Assembly: GCA_030596245.1 (NCBI GenBank)
Contig: JAUVKN010000109.1
Span: forward strand, 1 to 11,380
Source: Bacteroidia bacterium
Lineage (GTDB): Bacteria; Bacteroidota; Bacteroidia; Bacteroidales; GCA-2748055
Length of the DNA stretch: 11,380 nt
Direction of reading: 5' to 3'
The first letter of the stretch is position 1, and every line of letters starts with the position of its first letter. Of this stretch, positions 1 to 7,682 are shown piece after piece. The notes beneath the pieces are model-generated. The model saw nothing but the letters and a program-made list of their open reading frames with translations, had not been told where the DNA came from and searched no databases. The translations under genes and the position numbers were made by a program.

Positions 1-1179
1 TCAAAAGCTGCTGACATTACCGTAATCAATACATGTACAGTAACCAACCAGAGTGATCAGAAATCGAGAAACAGCATCAACCAGGCTGCCAGGAAAAACG
101 AAGGGGGCCTGGTGGTGGTTACCGGCTGTATGGCCAACAACTATAAAGCACAACTAGAGGCCAATAACAAGATCACCTATGTGGTGGATAACGAACGAAA
201 AAGCCAGATTGTATCTCTGATCGATTCGCACTTCAAAGGAGAGGTGGTCCACCCCCAGTCGATCAGCGGAGATGTATTCGGTTTTGAAGCAGTGGATCAG
301 AGTTTGCATACCAGGACCTCCATCAAAGTTCAGGATGGATGTGATAACTTTTGTACTTATTGCATTGTTCCCTCTGTGCGCGGCAGGGCAGTGAGTCGTC
401 CGCTTAACGAGATCCTGGAAAATGTGAAGCGGGTGATTGACAACGGATTCAGGGAGATTGTGATCACCGGGGTGAACATTGGACGGTATGCATATGAGAA
501 ATACAACATTGAAAAAGCCATAGAGAAAATCGTTGAACTGCCTGGCGATTTCCGGGTACGCATCTCTTCCCTGGAACCCGACGGTTTTGGCCCTGAATTT
601 CACAGCCTCTTCCAACACCCCAAAATGGCTCCGCATCTTCACCTGTGCATACAGAGCGGATCCGATCCCATCCTGCTGAAAATGCGAAGGATGTATACCA
701 CACGCTCTTTCATGGAGATCGTGGAGAGGTTCAGGAAGCATATGCCTGATTTCAATTTCACCACCGATATAATTGTGGGCTTCCCCGGGGAAACAGATGA
801 AGATTTTCACCGAACTACCAGAATTGTACGGGAAGCTCGTTTCACTCATATTCACACATTCAGGTATTCGAGAAGAGAAGGAACCCGGGCCGACAGGATG
901 GAGGATCAGACAGAGGAGAGGATTAAAACCGAAAGAAGTGAAGTGATTCGCAAAATTTCGGAAGAGAACAGGATCCAATATATGAATTCGATGACCGGTA
1001 AGGAGCAGCTGGTTCTCATTGAGAAGGTAGACCGGAAAGGTATGGCCCATGGTTATGGAGAGCATTATCTGCCGGTCTCTTTCCCTACGGTCGATCCTGC
1101 CAAAAACAGGTTCCAGCAAGTGATACTCCATAAGGTGGATGCAACAGATCCCCCGGCAATGACAGGTTCAATTGTTTAA
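1..1179 (+). CDS. mtaB: tRNA (N6-threonylcarbamoyladenosine(37)-C2)-methylthiotransferase MtaB, 5'-truncated by window edge
   Basis: A radical-SAM methylthiotransferase that converts t6A37 to ms2t6A37 in tRNAs reading ANN codons, acting in the cytoplasm. The reading frame is open from base 1, so the visible 392 residues lack the true start. The family is usually about 430-450 residues, so some 40-50 are missing, including the first [4Fe-4S]-binding Cys. Numbering from base 1, the other two auxiliary-cluster cysteines are in NTCTVT (C12) and TGCMA (C43). The SAM-cluster CxxxCxxC is GCDNFCTYC (C114, C118, C121). A TRAM-like RNA-binding tail follows from about residue 331. MtaB is preferred over MiaB because of the INTCTVT form and the overall resemblance to the YqeV/MtaB branch; RimO is less likely. 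The gene converges with the acetyltransferase gene, leaving 13 bases between stops. A GTG at 112 is internal and not the real start. Confidence 0.93.
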   Translation, partial: SKAADITVINTCTVTNQSDQKSRNSINQAARKNEGGLVVVTGCMANNYKAQLEANNKITYVVDNERKSQIVSLIDSHFKGEVVHPQSISGDVFGFEAVDQSLHTRTSIKVQDGCDNFCTYCIVPSVRGRAVSRPLNEILENVKRVIDNGFREIVITGVNIGRYAYEKYNIEKAIEKIVELPGDFRVRISSLEPDGFGPEFHSLFQHPKMAPHLHLCIQSGSDPILLKMRRMYTTRSFMEIVERFRKHMPDFNFTTDIIVGFPGETDEDFHRTTRIVREARFTHIHTFRYSRREGTRADRMEDQTEERIKTERSEVIRKISEENRIQYMNSMTGKEQLVLIEKVDRKGMAHGYGEHYLPVSFPTVDPAKNRFQQVILHKVDATDPPAMTGSIV

Positions 1180-1192
1180 TGTGAGATATTAA

Positions 1193-1684
1193 TCAGAGCT
1201 TCAAGCCGTAATAGAGGTGATCTGCCAACTGATTTTCAATGGATGCAATGCCGGGCATGGAGCCCCACTGCGAAAATCCAAATTTTTCAAGGAGTGCAAT
1301 ACTGGCAGGGTTTCTACTCAGCAGGATGGCAATTAGTACACTGAACCCAAATTGAGGAGATACTGTGATGGCATATTCCAGCAGCATACTACCCATCCCT
1401 TTGCCCTGCTCCTGCTCATCCACATAATAGCTCACTTCGGCTACATGAGCAAGCGCCTGCCGGCCCGATCGATAGGGCCCCAGTGAAACCCAACCAGAAA
1501 CGCGTTCGCTTTTCACCACCACAAAGACCGGAAAGCGATCCGGGTCATGTGTTGCAAACCACGCTTCTCGCTTCTTCAGGCCGACGGGTGAGAGATGGGC
1601 CGTACAGAATCTCTGACTGACTGCCTGGTTATAGATCTCATTGATGACTGGAAGATCCTCTCTGCATGCAAGACGTATATCCAT
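1193..1684 (-). CDS. GNAT-family N-acetyltransferase (phosphinothricin acetyltransferase/MnaT-like)
   Basis: A predicted cytoplasmic acetyl-CoA-dependent N-acetyltransferase of 163 residues, a normal length for the Pat/YncA branch of GNAT. The N-terminus has the IRLACREDLPVINEIYNQ pattern typical of that branch. The acetyl-CoA pyrophosphate-binding motif A reads EQGKGMGSMLLE in the middle of the protein. A later segment (NPASIALLEKFGF) matches the usual motif B helix-strand. The substrate cannot be read from sequence: amino-acid analogues such as phosphinothricin or methionine sulfoximine are family precedents only. The frame extends two codons further to a TTG at 1690, but the ATG at 1684 is the better start. 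The gene is divergent from the efflux operon and converges with mtaB, and no obvious functional link with either is visible. Confidence 0.87.
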   Translation of the reverse strand: MDIRLACREDLPVINEIYNQAVSQRFCTAHLSPVGLKKREAWFATHDPDRFPVFVVVKSERVSGWVSLGPYRSGRQALAHVAEVSYYVDEQEQGKGMGSMLLEYAITVSPQFGFSVLIAILLSRNPASIALLEKFGFSQWGSMPGIASIENQLADHLYYGLKL

Positions 1685-1755
1685 ACCCAAAGTTAAAAAT
1701 CTTATGTTTTGTTCCAGCAGATTAAACTTTTCCCATTATATATTGTCAAATGTTC

Positions 1756-1763
1756 TAACTTTG
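1756..1763 (+). promoter_or_regulatory. Candidate Bacteroidota -7 box (TAACTTTG) for the efflux operon
   Basis: TAACTTTG is an exact match to the TAnnTTTG -7 element recognised by the Bacteroidota primary sigma factor. It lies 28 bases ahead of the adaptor start, which would give an untranslated leader of roughly 20-25 bases. A good -33 TTTG is not present; the nearest T-rich run is around 1728-1732. The 107-base divergent gap (1685-1791) otherwise shows no clear operator repeat and no gene. Confidence 0.5.
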
Positions 1764-1791
1764 CACGATTTTTTGACTTTAATAACAGAAA

Positions 1792-3063
1792 ATGAGAAAA
1801 ATAGACAGGAGGATAGTCATTGTTGTGAGTGTGATCTTTATTCTTGGTCTGGCTTATGGCTTGATGAAATTCTTAATTGCCCAGAAGGAACCACCCCCCG
1901 TTCGCCGATCCATCGAAGCACGGAGGTATGTGAAGGTGGAGCCGGTGAACTACAATACCCTCAAGTCATCCGTTTCGGCTCCGGGAAGATTGGCCTCCGT
2001 AGCTGAAGTTGATATCGTTGCCGAGGCCTCGGGAAAGATAGAAGCCGGCAAAATTGTATTGAAAAAAGGATCCTGTTTTTCAAAAGGGGATGTGCTATTT
2101 GTAGTTTACTCCGATGAGGCACGTCTGTCATTGAAAGCCCGAAAGAGCCAGTATCAGAATACACTCGCCAGTATACTTCCAGACCTGGCCATTGATTTCC
2201 CTGAACATGAAGAGGGATTTCACAGGTTTTTCTCCTCCATATCCATAGATAAATCCCTGCCGCCCCTCCCACAGGTGGAGGATGACAAACTGAAGATCTT
2301 CCTGGCCAGCAGGAATGTGATCAGCGAATACTACAGCATACAGCGGGACGAATTGCAGTTAAAGAGGCATACTGTAAAAGCACCTTTTAACGGTACTTAC
2401 AAAGAGGTATATATGGAATTGGGGGCTTATACCAATACCGGCGGCCGGGTGGCAAGGGCCATCAGGACCGACGAATTGGAACTTGAAGTCCCCCTGGCCC
2501 GTGTAGATGCAGCCTGGGTGAATATCGGTGATCCTGTAACTGTCACTGCTGAAAACGGTTCCTTCACATGGGACGGCCATGTGATCCGCAAGAGCAAATT
2601 CATTGATGAAAACACCCAGTCCCAGGAGATCTATATCCGAATATCCAACAACAACCGACAGCCACTGATGGCAGGTGAATATCTGGTGGCTACTTTTCCT
2701 GTCAGGCCCATTGAAAATGTAATGGAGATTCCAAGGAATTCAGTGTTCAACTCCAATGAAGTATTTCAGGTCCGGGAAGGCCGCCTGATTAAGAAAGAGA
2801 TCAACGTGATCAAGATCAATGAACGCACCCTTATATTCAATGGCCTCCAGGAGGGAGATACGCTGGTGGTACAGCAGTTGATCAATGTTTCTGAAGGCAC
2901 GCTTGTTCAGGTGGATAAAGTAGGCTCCGGTCAGAGACAAGGAACACCCGGTCAGAAACCCGGAACACCTGGTCAAAGACCCGGAAATCCAGAAAAGAAG
3001 AAGCAGGAAACTCCTGATAAAAGTGAGGAGAATGCCAAACGCAAACCAGCTGAAAGATCATGA
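1792..3063 (+). CDS. RND efflux system periplasmic adaptor subunit (membrane fusion protein)
   Basis: The periplasmic adaptor of a tripartite RND pump, bridging the inner-membrane transporter and the TolC-type channel encoded immediately downstream. It has 423 residues. A signal-anchor helix spans about residues 8-29 with no lipobox. The first lipoyl/barrel half follows (about 64-108, containing VDIVAEASGKIEAGKIVLKKGSCFSKGDVL, cut here only by its own length; key GK..KKG residues visible). A short hairpin region covers about 110-190, with LPDLAIDFPE at 129-138. The second lipoyl half starts at KAPFNGTYKEV (196-206), followed by beta-barrel and membrane-proximal segments to about 376. A proline/glycine and charged tail ends the protein (377-423) and includes three 7-residue repeats. 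No Shine-Dalgarno is evident, as is usual in this phylum. The stop overlaps the pump start as ATGA, implying translational coupling. The substrate is unknown. Confidence 0.92.
   Translation: MRKIDRRIVIVVSVIFILGLAYGLMKFLIAQKEPPPVRRSIEARRYVKVEPVNYNTLKSSVSAPGRLASVAEVDIVAEASGKIEAGKIVLKKGSCFSKGDVLFVVYSDEARLSLKARKSQYQNTLASILPDLAIDFPEHEEGFHRFFSSISIDKSLPPLPQVEDDKLKIFLASRNVISEYYSIQRDELQLKRHTVKAPFNGTYKEVYMELGAYTNTGGRVARAIRTDELELEVPLARVDAAWVNIGDPVTVTAENGSFTWDGHVIRKSKFIDENTQSQEIYIRISNNNRQPLMAGEYLVATFPVRPIENVMEIPRNSVFNSNEVFQVREGRLIKKEINVIKINERTLIFNGLQEGDTLVVQQLINVSEGTLVQVDKVGSGQRQGTPGQKPGTPGQRPGNPEKKKQETPDKSEENAKRKPAERS
2929..2991 (+). repeat. Three tandem 21-bp units in the adaptor gene tail
   Basis: Three imperfect 21-base units encode GQRQGTP, GQKPGTP and GQRPGNP (adaptor residues 380-400). 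The first bases of each unit, GGTCA followed by AGA or AAA-type codons, are nearly identical, so the array probably arose by slippage or duplication. A Lys/Glu-rich stretch to the C-terminus follows. The region is probably disordered. Confidence 0.85.
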
Positions 3064-6000
3064 GGAAGATTGTTGAACGATTCGTAGAGTACCCTGTCTA
3101 CGCAAACCTGATCATTGCGGTGGTAATTCTTGCCGGGGGGCTCAGTCTCACCTCTATAAAAAAATCATTTTTCCCTGAAACAGAAAGCAGGTTTCTGTCT
3201 GTTTCTGTATTTTATCCTGGCGCTTCCCCGGTAGAGATGGAAGAGGGAGTTACCACCAGGATTGAGGAGGCAATACGAGGCCTTATCGGCATCAAAGAGA
3301 TTACTTCCACTTCGGTTGAAAACAGAAGTACAGTATCTATTGAAACCACCGGAGAATATCCCATCAATGAAATACTGCAGGAGGTAAAAAATGCAGTGGA
3401 CGGGATCTCTTCCCTGCCATCAGCTGCAGAACGTCCCATTGTTTCCAAGAGACGCAGTCGTGCGGGGGCGCTTCGACTGGAACTTGTTCCGGTAGACGGA
3501 CACGAGATGGACCTGATGACCCTGAAAGAACATGCGCAACGCATTGAAGAGGATTTCTTTAACTCGGGGGTGATGAGCCAAATCTCGCTATCCGGTTACC
3601 CCCAACCCGAAATTTCGGTGGAGATAAAAGAGGAAGAGTTGCTCAGGTACAACATTACATTCGATAACATTGTCAGGGCCATCCAGAACAACAACCAGGA
3701 TGTGTCTGGAGGTGAAATTAAATCTGAGGAGGAGGAGTTCCTGATCAGGTTACGTTCCAGGAGTGCCGATCCCAATAAGATCGGAAATATCATTTTGCGC
3801 GGAGAACCCGACGGAGGATTCCTTTATATCAGGGATGTGGCAGAAGTGAAGATAAAGTTCGCTGATTCGCCCAACAAGCAATGGACCAATGGAAAACCAT
3901 CTGTATCCATCAATGTTGAGAAGCTTCCCGAAGAGGATCTGGACGAAATTACCGAATTTGCCAACCAGTACATTGAAGAATTCAATCAGAGAAACCAGGG
4001 TGTGGAGATCATTGTTTCCCGGGCCTACCTGGATATCCTTAAAAGCAGGCTGGACCTGCTCACAAGAAATGGAATGCTGGGATTGGTACTGGTAATTATC
4101 GCCCTTTCCATGTTTCTGAGTTTCAGACTCTCTCTCTGGGTTTCCTGGGGTATTCCTTTCAGTTTTCTGGCCATGTTTGTGGCTGCCCACTTCCTCAGTG
4201 TAACCATCAACCTCCAATCCCTTTTCGGTATGATCCTGGTGATCGGGATCCTGGTGGACGACGGGATCGTAATTGCAGAAAACATTTACCTCCATTTTGA
4301 GCGTGGCAAGACTCCCATGCATGCCGCTGTAGACGGAACCATGGAGGTTGCCCCGGCGGTGCTTACATCTGTAGCCACTACCATCGTGGCCTTCGCTCCA
4401 CTACTGTTCATGTCAGGGACAAGGATGGAAATGATGATTCAAGTGGCCATTGTCGTCATTGCTTCCCTCTTCTTTTCTCTATTTGAAGCTTTCCTTGTCC
4501 TGCCTGCACACCTGGGTAGCGAAAAAGTATTAAACCGCAAAAGCCAGCAAGCCAAGAAAAAAGGGATCAGGAAATACTTCGAAGGATTTATTATCTGGTT
4601 GCGCGACCGGATCTATCACTATTTTCTCAACTGGCTGGTTAAATGGAGGTATATCGCTTTAAGTTTCCCCATTGCCCTGTTCCTTATTACCATGGGACTT
4701 TTTATGGGCGGACACATCAGGAATACCTTTTTCCCCATGGTAGACTTTGATAGTTTTTCATTGAATGTGGCCTTTACACCGGGCGACGGAGAGAAGCAAA
4801 CCCTGGAATTCCTTGATAAGTTTGAAAAGGCCATCTGGGATGTAAACGACGACATTGTAAAGGAGCTGGGGTTGGATGCAGATATCATTGAGCGAACCAG
4901 CAAACAGCTGGGCAGTGCATTCAGCGGTCAGGAAAGGGGAGCCCATGCAGGCGCCATCAATGTCTATCCTGTGGATCTCGAAGGATATCCACTGTCGGGA
5001 AGAGATATTTCAACCCTTGTCAACCAGAAGATTGGACGGGTTCCTGAAGCCAGAAAATTTACAGTGGCGGGTCGCAATCGGTGGGGTTCTCCGGTATCGA
5101 TTGGATTAATGTCCAAGAACCTTGATGAACTTGAGGAGGCCAAAGAGTATCTGCTGGACCGGCTCGACGAAATGCCCCAGTTGAAAGATGTGAATGAAAA
5201 CATCGCACTGGGAAAACAGGAGATCCGGCTTGACCTGAAACCAAGGGCCTATTTCCTTGGACTGGACGAAAGCACCATAGCACGCCAGGTGAGGCAAGGC
5301 TTTTACGGAGCGCAGGCACAGCGCCTGCAGGTGGGAAGGGATGAACTTCGGGTCTGGGTTCGTTATCCCAAATCGGACCGGACTACCCTGGGCCAGATGG
5401 AAAATATGAAAATAAAAACCCCGGAAGGTGAATACCCGCTATCTGAGCTCGCTGACTATCATATGGAAAGAGGTCCTGTGGCCATCAATCGTTTCAATGG
5501 TTCAAGGGAAATCAGGGTAGAAGCTGAAACTGTAGATCCACTGGCATCTGTTCCGGAGATCCTGGATCAGATCGACCACGAGATCATGCCTGAATTGAAA
5601 TCTCAATTTTCCGGATTACGATACATGTACCAGGGTCAGCAGAAATACAGCAATGAAGCCCTGGGCAAGGCCCGCCAGTACTATTTGATTGCGTTTGCCA
5701 TTATCTTTATGATACTGGTACTACATTTCAGAAGCGTTCCCAAGGCCTTTATCATCATAATGATGATTCCCGTGTCGCTGCTCGGTGTTGCCTGGGGACA
5801 CGGCCTGCACGGACAGCCGCTTTCCATCATGAGTTTGTGGGGTGCGGTGGCACTTACAGGAGTGATCATCAATGATGCCATTGTATTTTTTGCCAAATAT
5901 GACGGATTATTGATTGAGGGAAAAACGGTGCCGGAGGCGGTCAAGGAGGCAGGTAAAATCAGACTAAGACCGATCATACTAACATCTCTTACTACCTCCA

Positions 6001-6281
6001 TCGGGCTATTTCCCATGTTGTTCGAGAAAAGCGTACAGGCCCAATTCCTTATCCCCATGGCCATTAGCCTGGCATACGGTGTCGCTCTTGGTACAATTTT
6101 CATACTTATTTTCTTTCCGGTATTGATCATGCTGCTGAATGACGCAAGGGTTTATGTGCGTTACCTGTGGACCGGAATAAAACCCACCCGGGAAGAGGTG
6201 GAAACTGCCATTATCCAGAACGAACGAAAGCTCAAATTTGAGCGGAACAGGATAACAGAAAACAGTGCTGCAGACAATTAA
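3060..6281 (+). CDS. RND-family efflux transporter permease (AcrB/HAE-type)
   Basis: A proton-driven inner-membrane RND exporter of 1073 residues, close to the usual 1020-1050 plus a charged C-terminal tail. The layout is classical. TM1 lies at about 12-32, the first porter/docking half at 40-330, and TM2-TM6 at about 338-485. A cytoplasmic linker rich in Lys/Arg follows (488-530). TM7 is at about 530-548, the second porter half at 555-865, and TM8-TM12 at about 872-1027. The TM4 proton-relay acidic pair is visible in GILVDDGIVIAEN (D400, D401). In TM10 the segment GVIINDAIVFFAK places Asn938 where AcrB has Lys940. FFPETESRFLSVSVFYPGAS (37-56) is the usual post-TM1 pattern of the superfamily. 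It lies between its adaptor (4-base overlap) and the outer-membrane channel gene. Export of drugs, detergents, lipids or signalling molecules is possible, and nothing here decides the substrate. Metal (CusA-type) export is less likely because the overall motif style is that of HAE pumps. Confidence 0.95.
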   Translation: MRKIVERFVEYPVYANLIIAVVILAGGLSLTSIKKSFFPETESRFLSVSVFYPGASPVEMEEGVTTRIEEAIRGLIGIKEITSTSVENRSTVSIETTGEYPINEILQEVKNAVDGISSLPSAAERPIVSKRRSRAGALRLELVPVDGHEMDLMTLKEHAQRIEEDFFNSGVMSQISLSGYPQPEISVEIKEEELLRYNITFDNIVRAIQNNNQDVSGGEIKSEEEEFLIRLRSRSADPNKIGNIILRGEPDGGFLYIRDVAEVKIKFADSPNKQWTNGKPSVSINVEKLPEEDLDEITEFANQYIEEFNQRNQGVEIIVSRAYLDILKSRLDLLTRNGMLGLVLVIIALSMFLSFRLSLWVSWGIPFSFLAMFVAAHFLSVTINLQSLFGMILVIGILVDDGIVIAENIYLHFERGKTPMHAAVDGTMEVAPAVLTSVATTIVAFAPLLFMSGTRMEMMIQVAIVVIASLFFSLFEAFLVLPAHLGSEKVLNRKSQQAKKKGIRKYFEGFIIWLRDRIYHYFLNWLVKWRYIALSFPIALFLITMGLFMGGHIRNTFFPMVDFDSFSLNVAFTPGDGEKQTLEFLDKFEKAIWDVNDDIVKELGLDADIIERTSKQLGSAFSGQERGAHAGAINVYPVDLEGYPLSGRDISTLVNQKIGRVPEARKFTVAGRNRWGSPVSIGLMSKNLDELEEAKEYLLDRLDEMPQLKDVNENIALGKQEIRLDLKPRAYFLGLDESTIARQVRQGFYGAQAQRLQVGRDELRVWVRYPKSDRTTLGQMENMKIKTPEGEYPLSELADYHMERGPVAINRFNGSREIRVEAETVDPLASVPEILDQIDHEIMPELKSQFSGLRYMYQGQQKYSNEALGKARQYYLIAFAIIFMILVLHFRSVPKAFIIIMMIPVSLLGVAWGHGLHGQPLSIMSLWGAVALTGVIINDAIVFFAKYDGLLIEGKTVPEAVKEAGKIRLRPIILTSLTTSIGLFPMLFEKSVQAQFLIPMAISLAYGVALGTIFILIFFPVLIMLLNDARVYVRYLWTGIKPTREEVETAIIQNERKLKFERNRITENSAADN

Positions 6282-6291
6282 TAACTGACAA

Positions 6292-7587
6292 ATGATCCGA
6301 CTGAAGAATCTTACATATATAGTGGCCTGTTTCTTTGCTTTGGCTACAGCACACGGACAGGGGGACAACCTGTCGCTTTCACTGGCGCTGGATAAAGCCC
6401 TGGAAAACAACTATGGATTAATCATCTCAAGGGCTGATCAGCAAATAGCTGAAATCAATAACGATTGGGGCAACGCCGGGCGTTATCCCACCATTGGCTT
6501 TGATGCATCTGATAACAACAGCTATGACCTTTCCAACAGCACCTATACCAACAGGCTTTCCGCAGCTGTCGGTTTAAACTGGACCCTGTTCGATGGGTTC
6601 AGGGTAAGTGTTACCAAATCAAAACTGGAAAACCTGGAAGAGCTCTCTTCCGGAAGAGTTGCAGTTCTGATTGAAACCACCATAGAAAATATCATGCTGG
6701 GCTATTACAATGTATTGTTGCAGCAGGAACAGCTCCAGGTATTGAAAACGGTCATGGAGTTGTCCATGGACCGTTATCAGTATGAACTCAAACGTCAGTC
6801 GCTTGGTGGTTCTGTTACCTACAATGTACTCCAGGCACAGAATGTTTACCTGACCGACAAAGCCAATTTTATGAGCCAGGAGGTGGTGATTAGAAATTCC
6901 ATCCGCAACCTGAACTTCATGATGGGAGATGACCCGGCGAAAACCTGGAATTTTGATGAACCTTTTGCTGCTGAAACGACCAGCTATATCCTGCAGGATC
7001 TGCTCTCCAAAATGAAATCCAGCAATCAGACACTTAAAAACCAGTATACAAATCTATTGCTGCAACAGAATGAGACCTCACTGAGGGAAGCCTCCTATTA
7101 CCCAACACTGTCATTGGGTGCCGGGATGGATTACAGCCACACCTGGATGCAAAATTCCGGTGAACCAACTATCGGGACACAGGCCATGAGTCCCTATGGC
7201 AACATTCGTCTTTCATATGACATATACAGTGCCGGTGTCAGGAAAAGGTCCGTGGAAGTGGCCCGGATCAATGAAGAGGTGGCACAGGTTGAGATCAGTC
7301 AGATGGAACATGCCCTGACCAATGAGCTTTTCAACCTGTTTGATTATTACGAGGTGCGTGTGGAGCTACTCAATGTGGCTGATGAAAATCTTGAAGCAGC
7401 TCAGTTGAACCTCTCCATCTCAGAGGAGAAGTACAGGTCTGGTGTTATCAACTCCTTTAATTACAGGGATGTCCAACTCATCTACCTGAATGCTGCACTC
7501 AGGCGACTGCGAGCCATCTACAACCTGATTGATTCCAAGACTCAGCTCACCCGGATCACTGGTGGTTTCCTGGGTTCTCCAGAGTAA
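6292..7587 (+). CDS. TolC-family outer-membrane efflux protein
   Basis: The outer-membrane channel of the same tripartite system, 431 residues, a normal length for the OEP/TolC family. An N-terminal signal peptide (about residues 1-22, hydrophobic YIVACFFALATA with likely cleavage near AHG/Q) precedes the mature part, and no lipidation Cys is present. The two internal OEP repeats are visible. The first has GRYPTIGF (63-70) and LNWTLFDGFR (95-104). The second has SYYPTLSLGAG and LSYDIYSAG, the equivalent turn where family members have an LFDGG-like motif. Long amphipathic helices rich in Glu/Gln/Leu lie between, as expected for the periplasmic coiled-coil barrel. The gene starts 10 bases after the pump stop, so it is almost certainly cotranscribed. 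A tandem TAA-TAA ends it. Confidence 0.94.
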   Translation: MIRLKNLTYIVACFFALATAHGQGDNLSLSLALDKALENNYGLIISRADQQIAEINNDWGNAGRYPTIGFDASDNNSYDLSNSTYTNRLSAAVGLNWTLFDGFRVSVTKSKLENLEELSSGRVAVLIETTIENIMLGYYNVLLQQEQLQVLKTVMELSMDRYQYELKRQSLGGSVTYNVLQAQNVYLTDKANFMSQEVVIRNSIRNLNFMMGDDPAKTWNFDEPFAAETTSYILQDLLSKMKSSNQTLKNQYTNLLLQQNETSLREASYYPTLSLGAGMDYSHTWMQNSGEPTIGTQAMSPYGNIRLSYDIYSAGVRKRSVEVARINEEVAQVEISQMEHALTNELFNLFDYYEVRVELLNVADENLEAAQLNLSISEEKYRSGVINSFNYRDVQLIYLNAALRRLRAIYNLIDSKTQLTRITGGFLGSPE

Positions 7588-7622
7588 TAAATCCTGCCGA
7601 TACTCTGAAATATGAGTAGGGG

Positions 7623-7653
7623 TTGACATGGTACTGTTTGTGTTATAACTTGC
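7623..7653 (+). promoter_or_regulatory. Candidate promoter upstream of the LRR lipoprotein gene
   Basis: In the 95-base gap after the TolC-family gene, TTGACA (7623-7628) is followed 15 bases later by TATAAC (7644-7649), which runs into TAACTTGC (7646-7653), a near match to the Bacteroidota TAnnTTTG box. This suggests that the lipoprotein-protease pair may have its own transcript beside read-through from the efflux operon. The short inverted repeat TACTC/GAGTA just upstream (about 7601-7618) has no T-tract and is not a convincing terminator. Confidence 0.35.
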
Positions 7654-7682
7654 ATCTATTAGAACCCAAAAAAATCTGGATT

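Noticed and set aside
154..1131. Long antisense open frame (325 codons) opposite mtaB
   Set aside because: It lies wholly inside the radical-SAM methylthiotransferase gene, whose cysteine motifs are clear. The antisense protein is His/Pro/Cys-rich without a recognisable domain.
1641..2006. Plus-strand open frame spanning the divergent gap and the adaptor 5' end
   Set aside because: Overlaps both the acetyltransferase and adaptor starts in another frame, with a composition unlike a protein.
3750..4322. Antisense open frame of 190 codons inside the RND pump gene
   Set aside because: Shadow of the pump's conserved TM and porter regions; no domain or signal is visible.
7601..7618. Inverted repeat TACTC/GAGTA after the TolC-family gene as a terminator
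   Set aside because: Only a five-base stem with an eight-base loop and no T-tract.
7642..7649. GTTATAAC palindrome as a possible Rex operator
   Set aside because: It does not extend beyond eight bases and lacks the TTGTGA/TCACAA-like half-sites with a six-base spacer expected for Rex.
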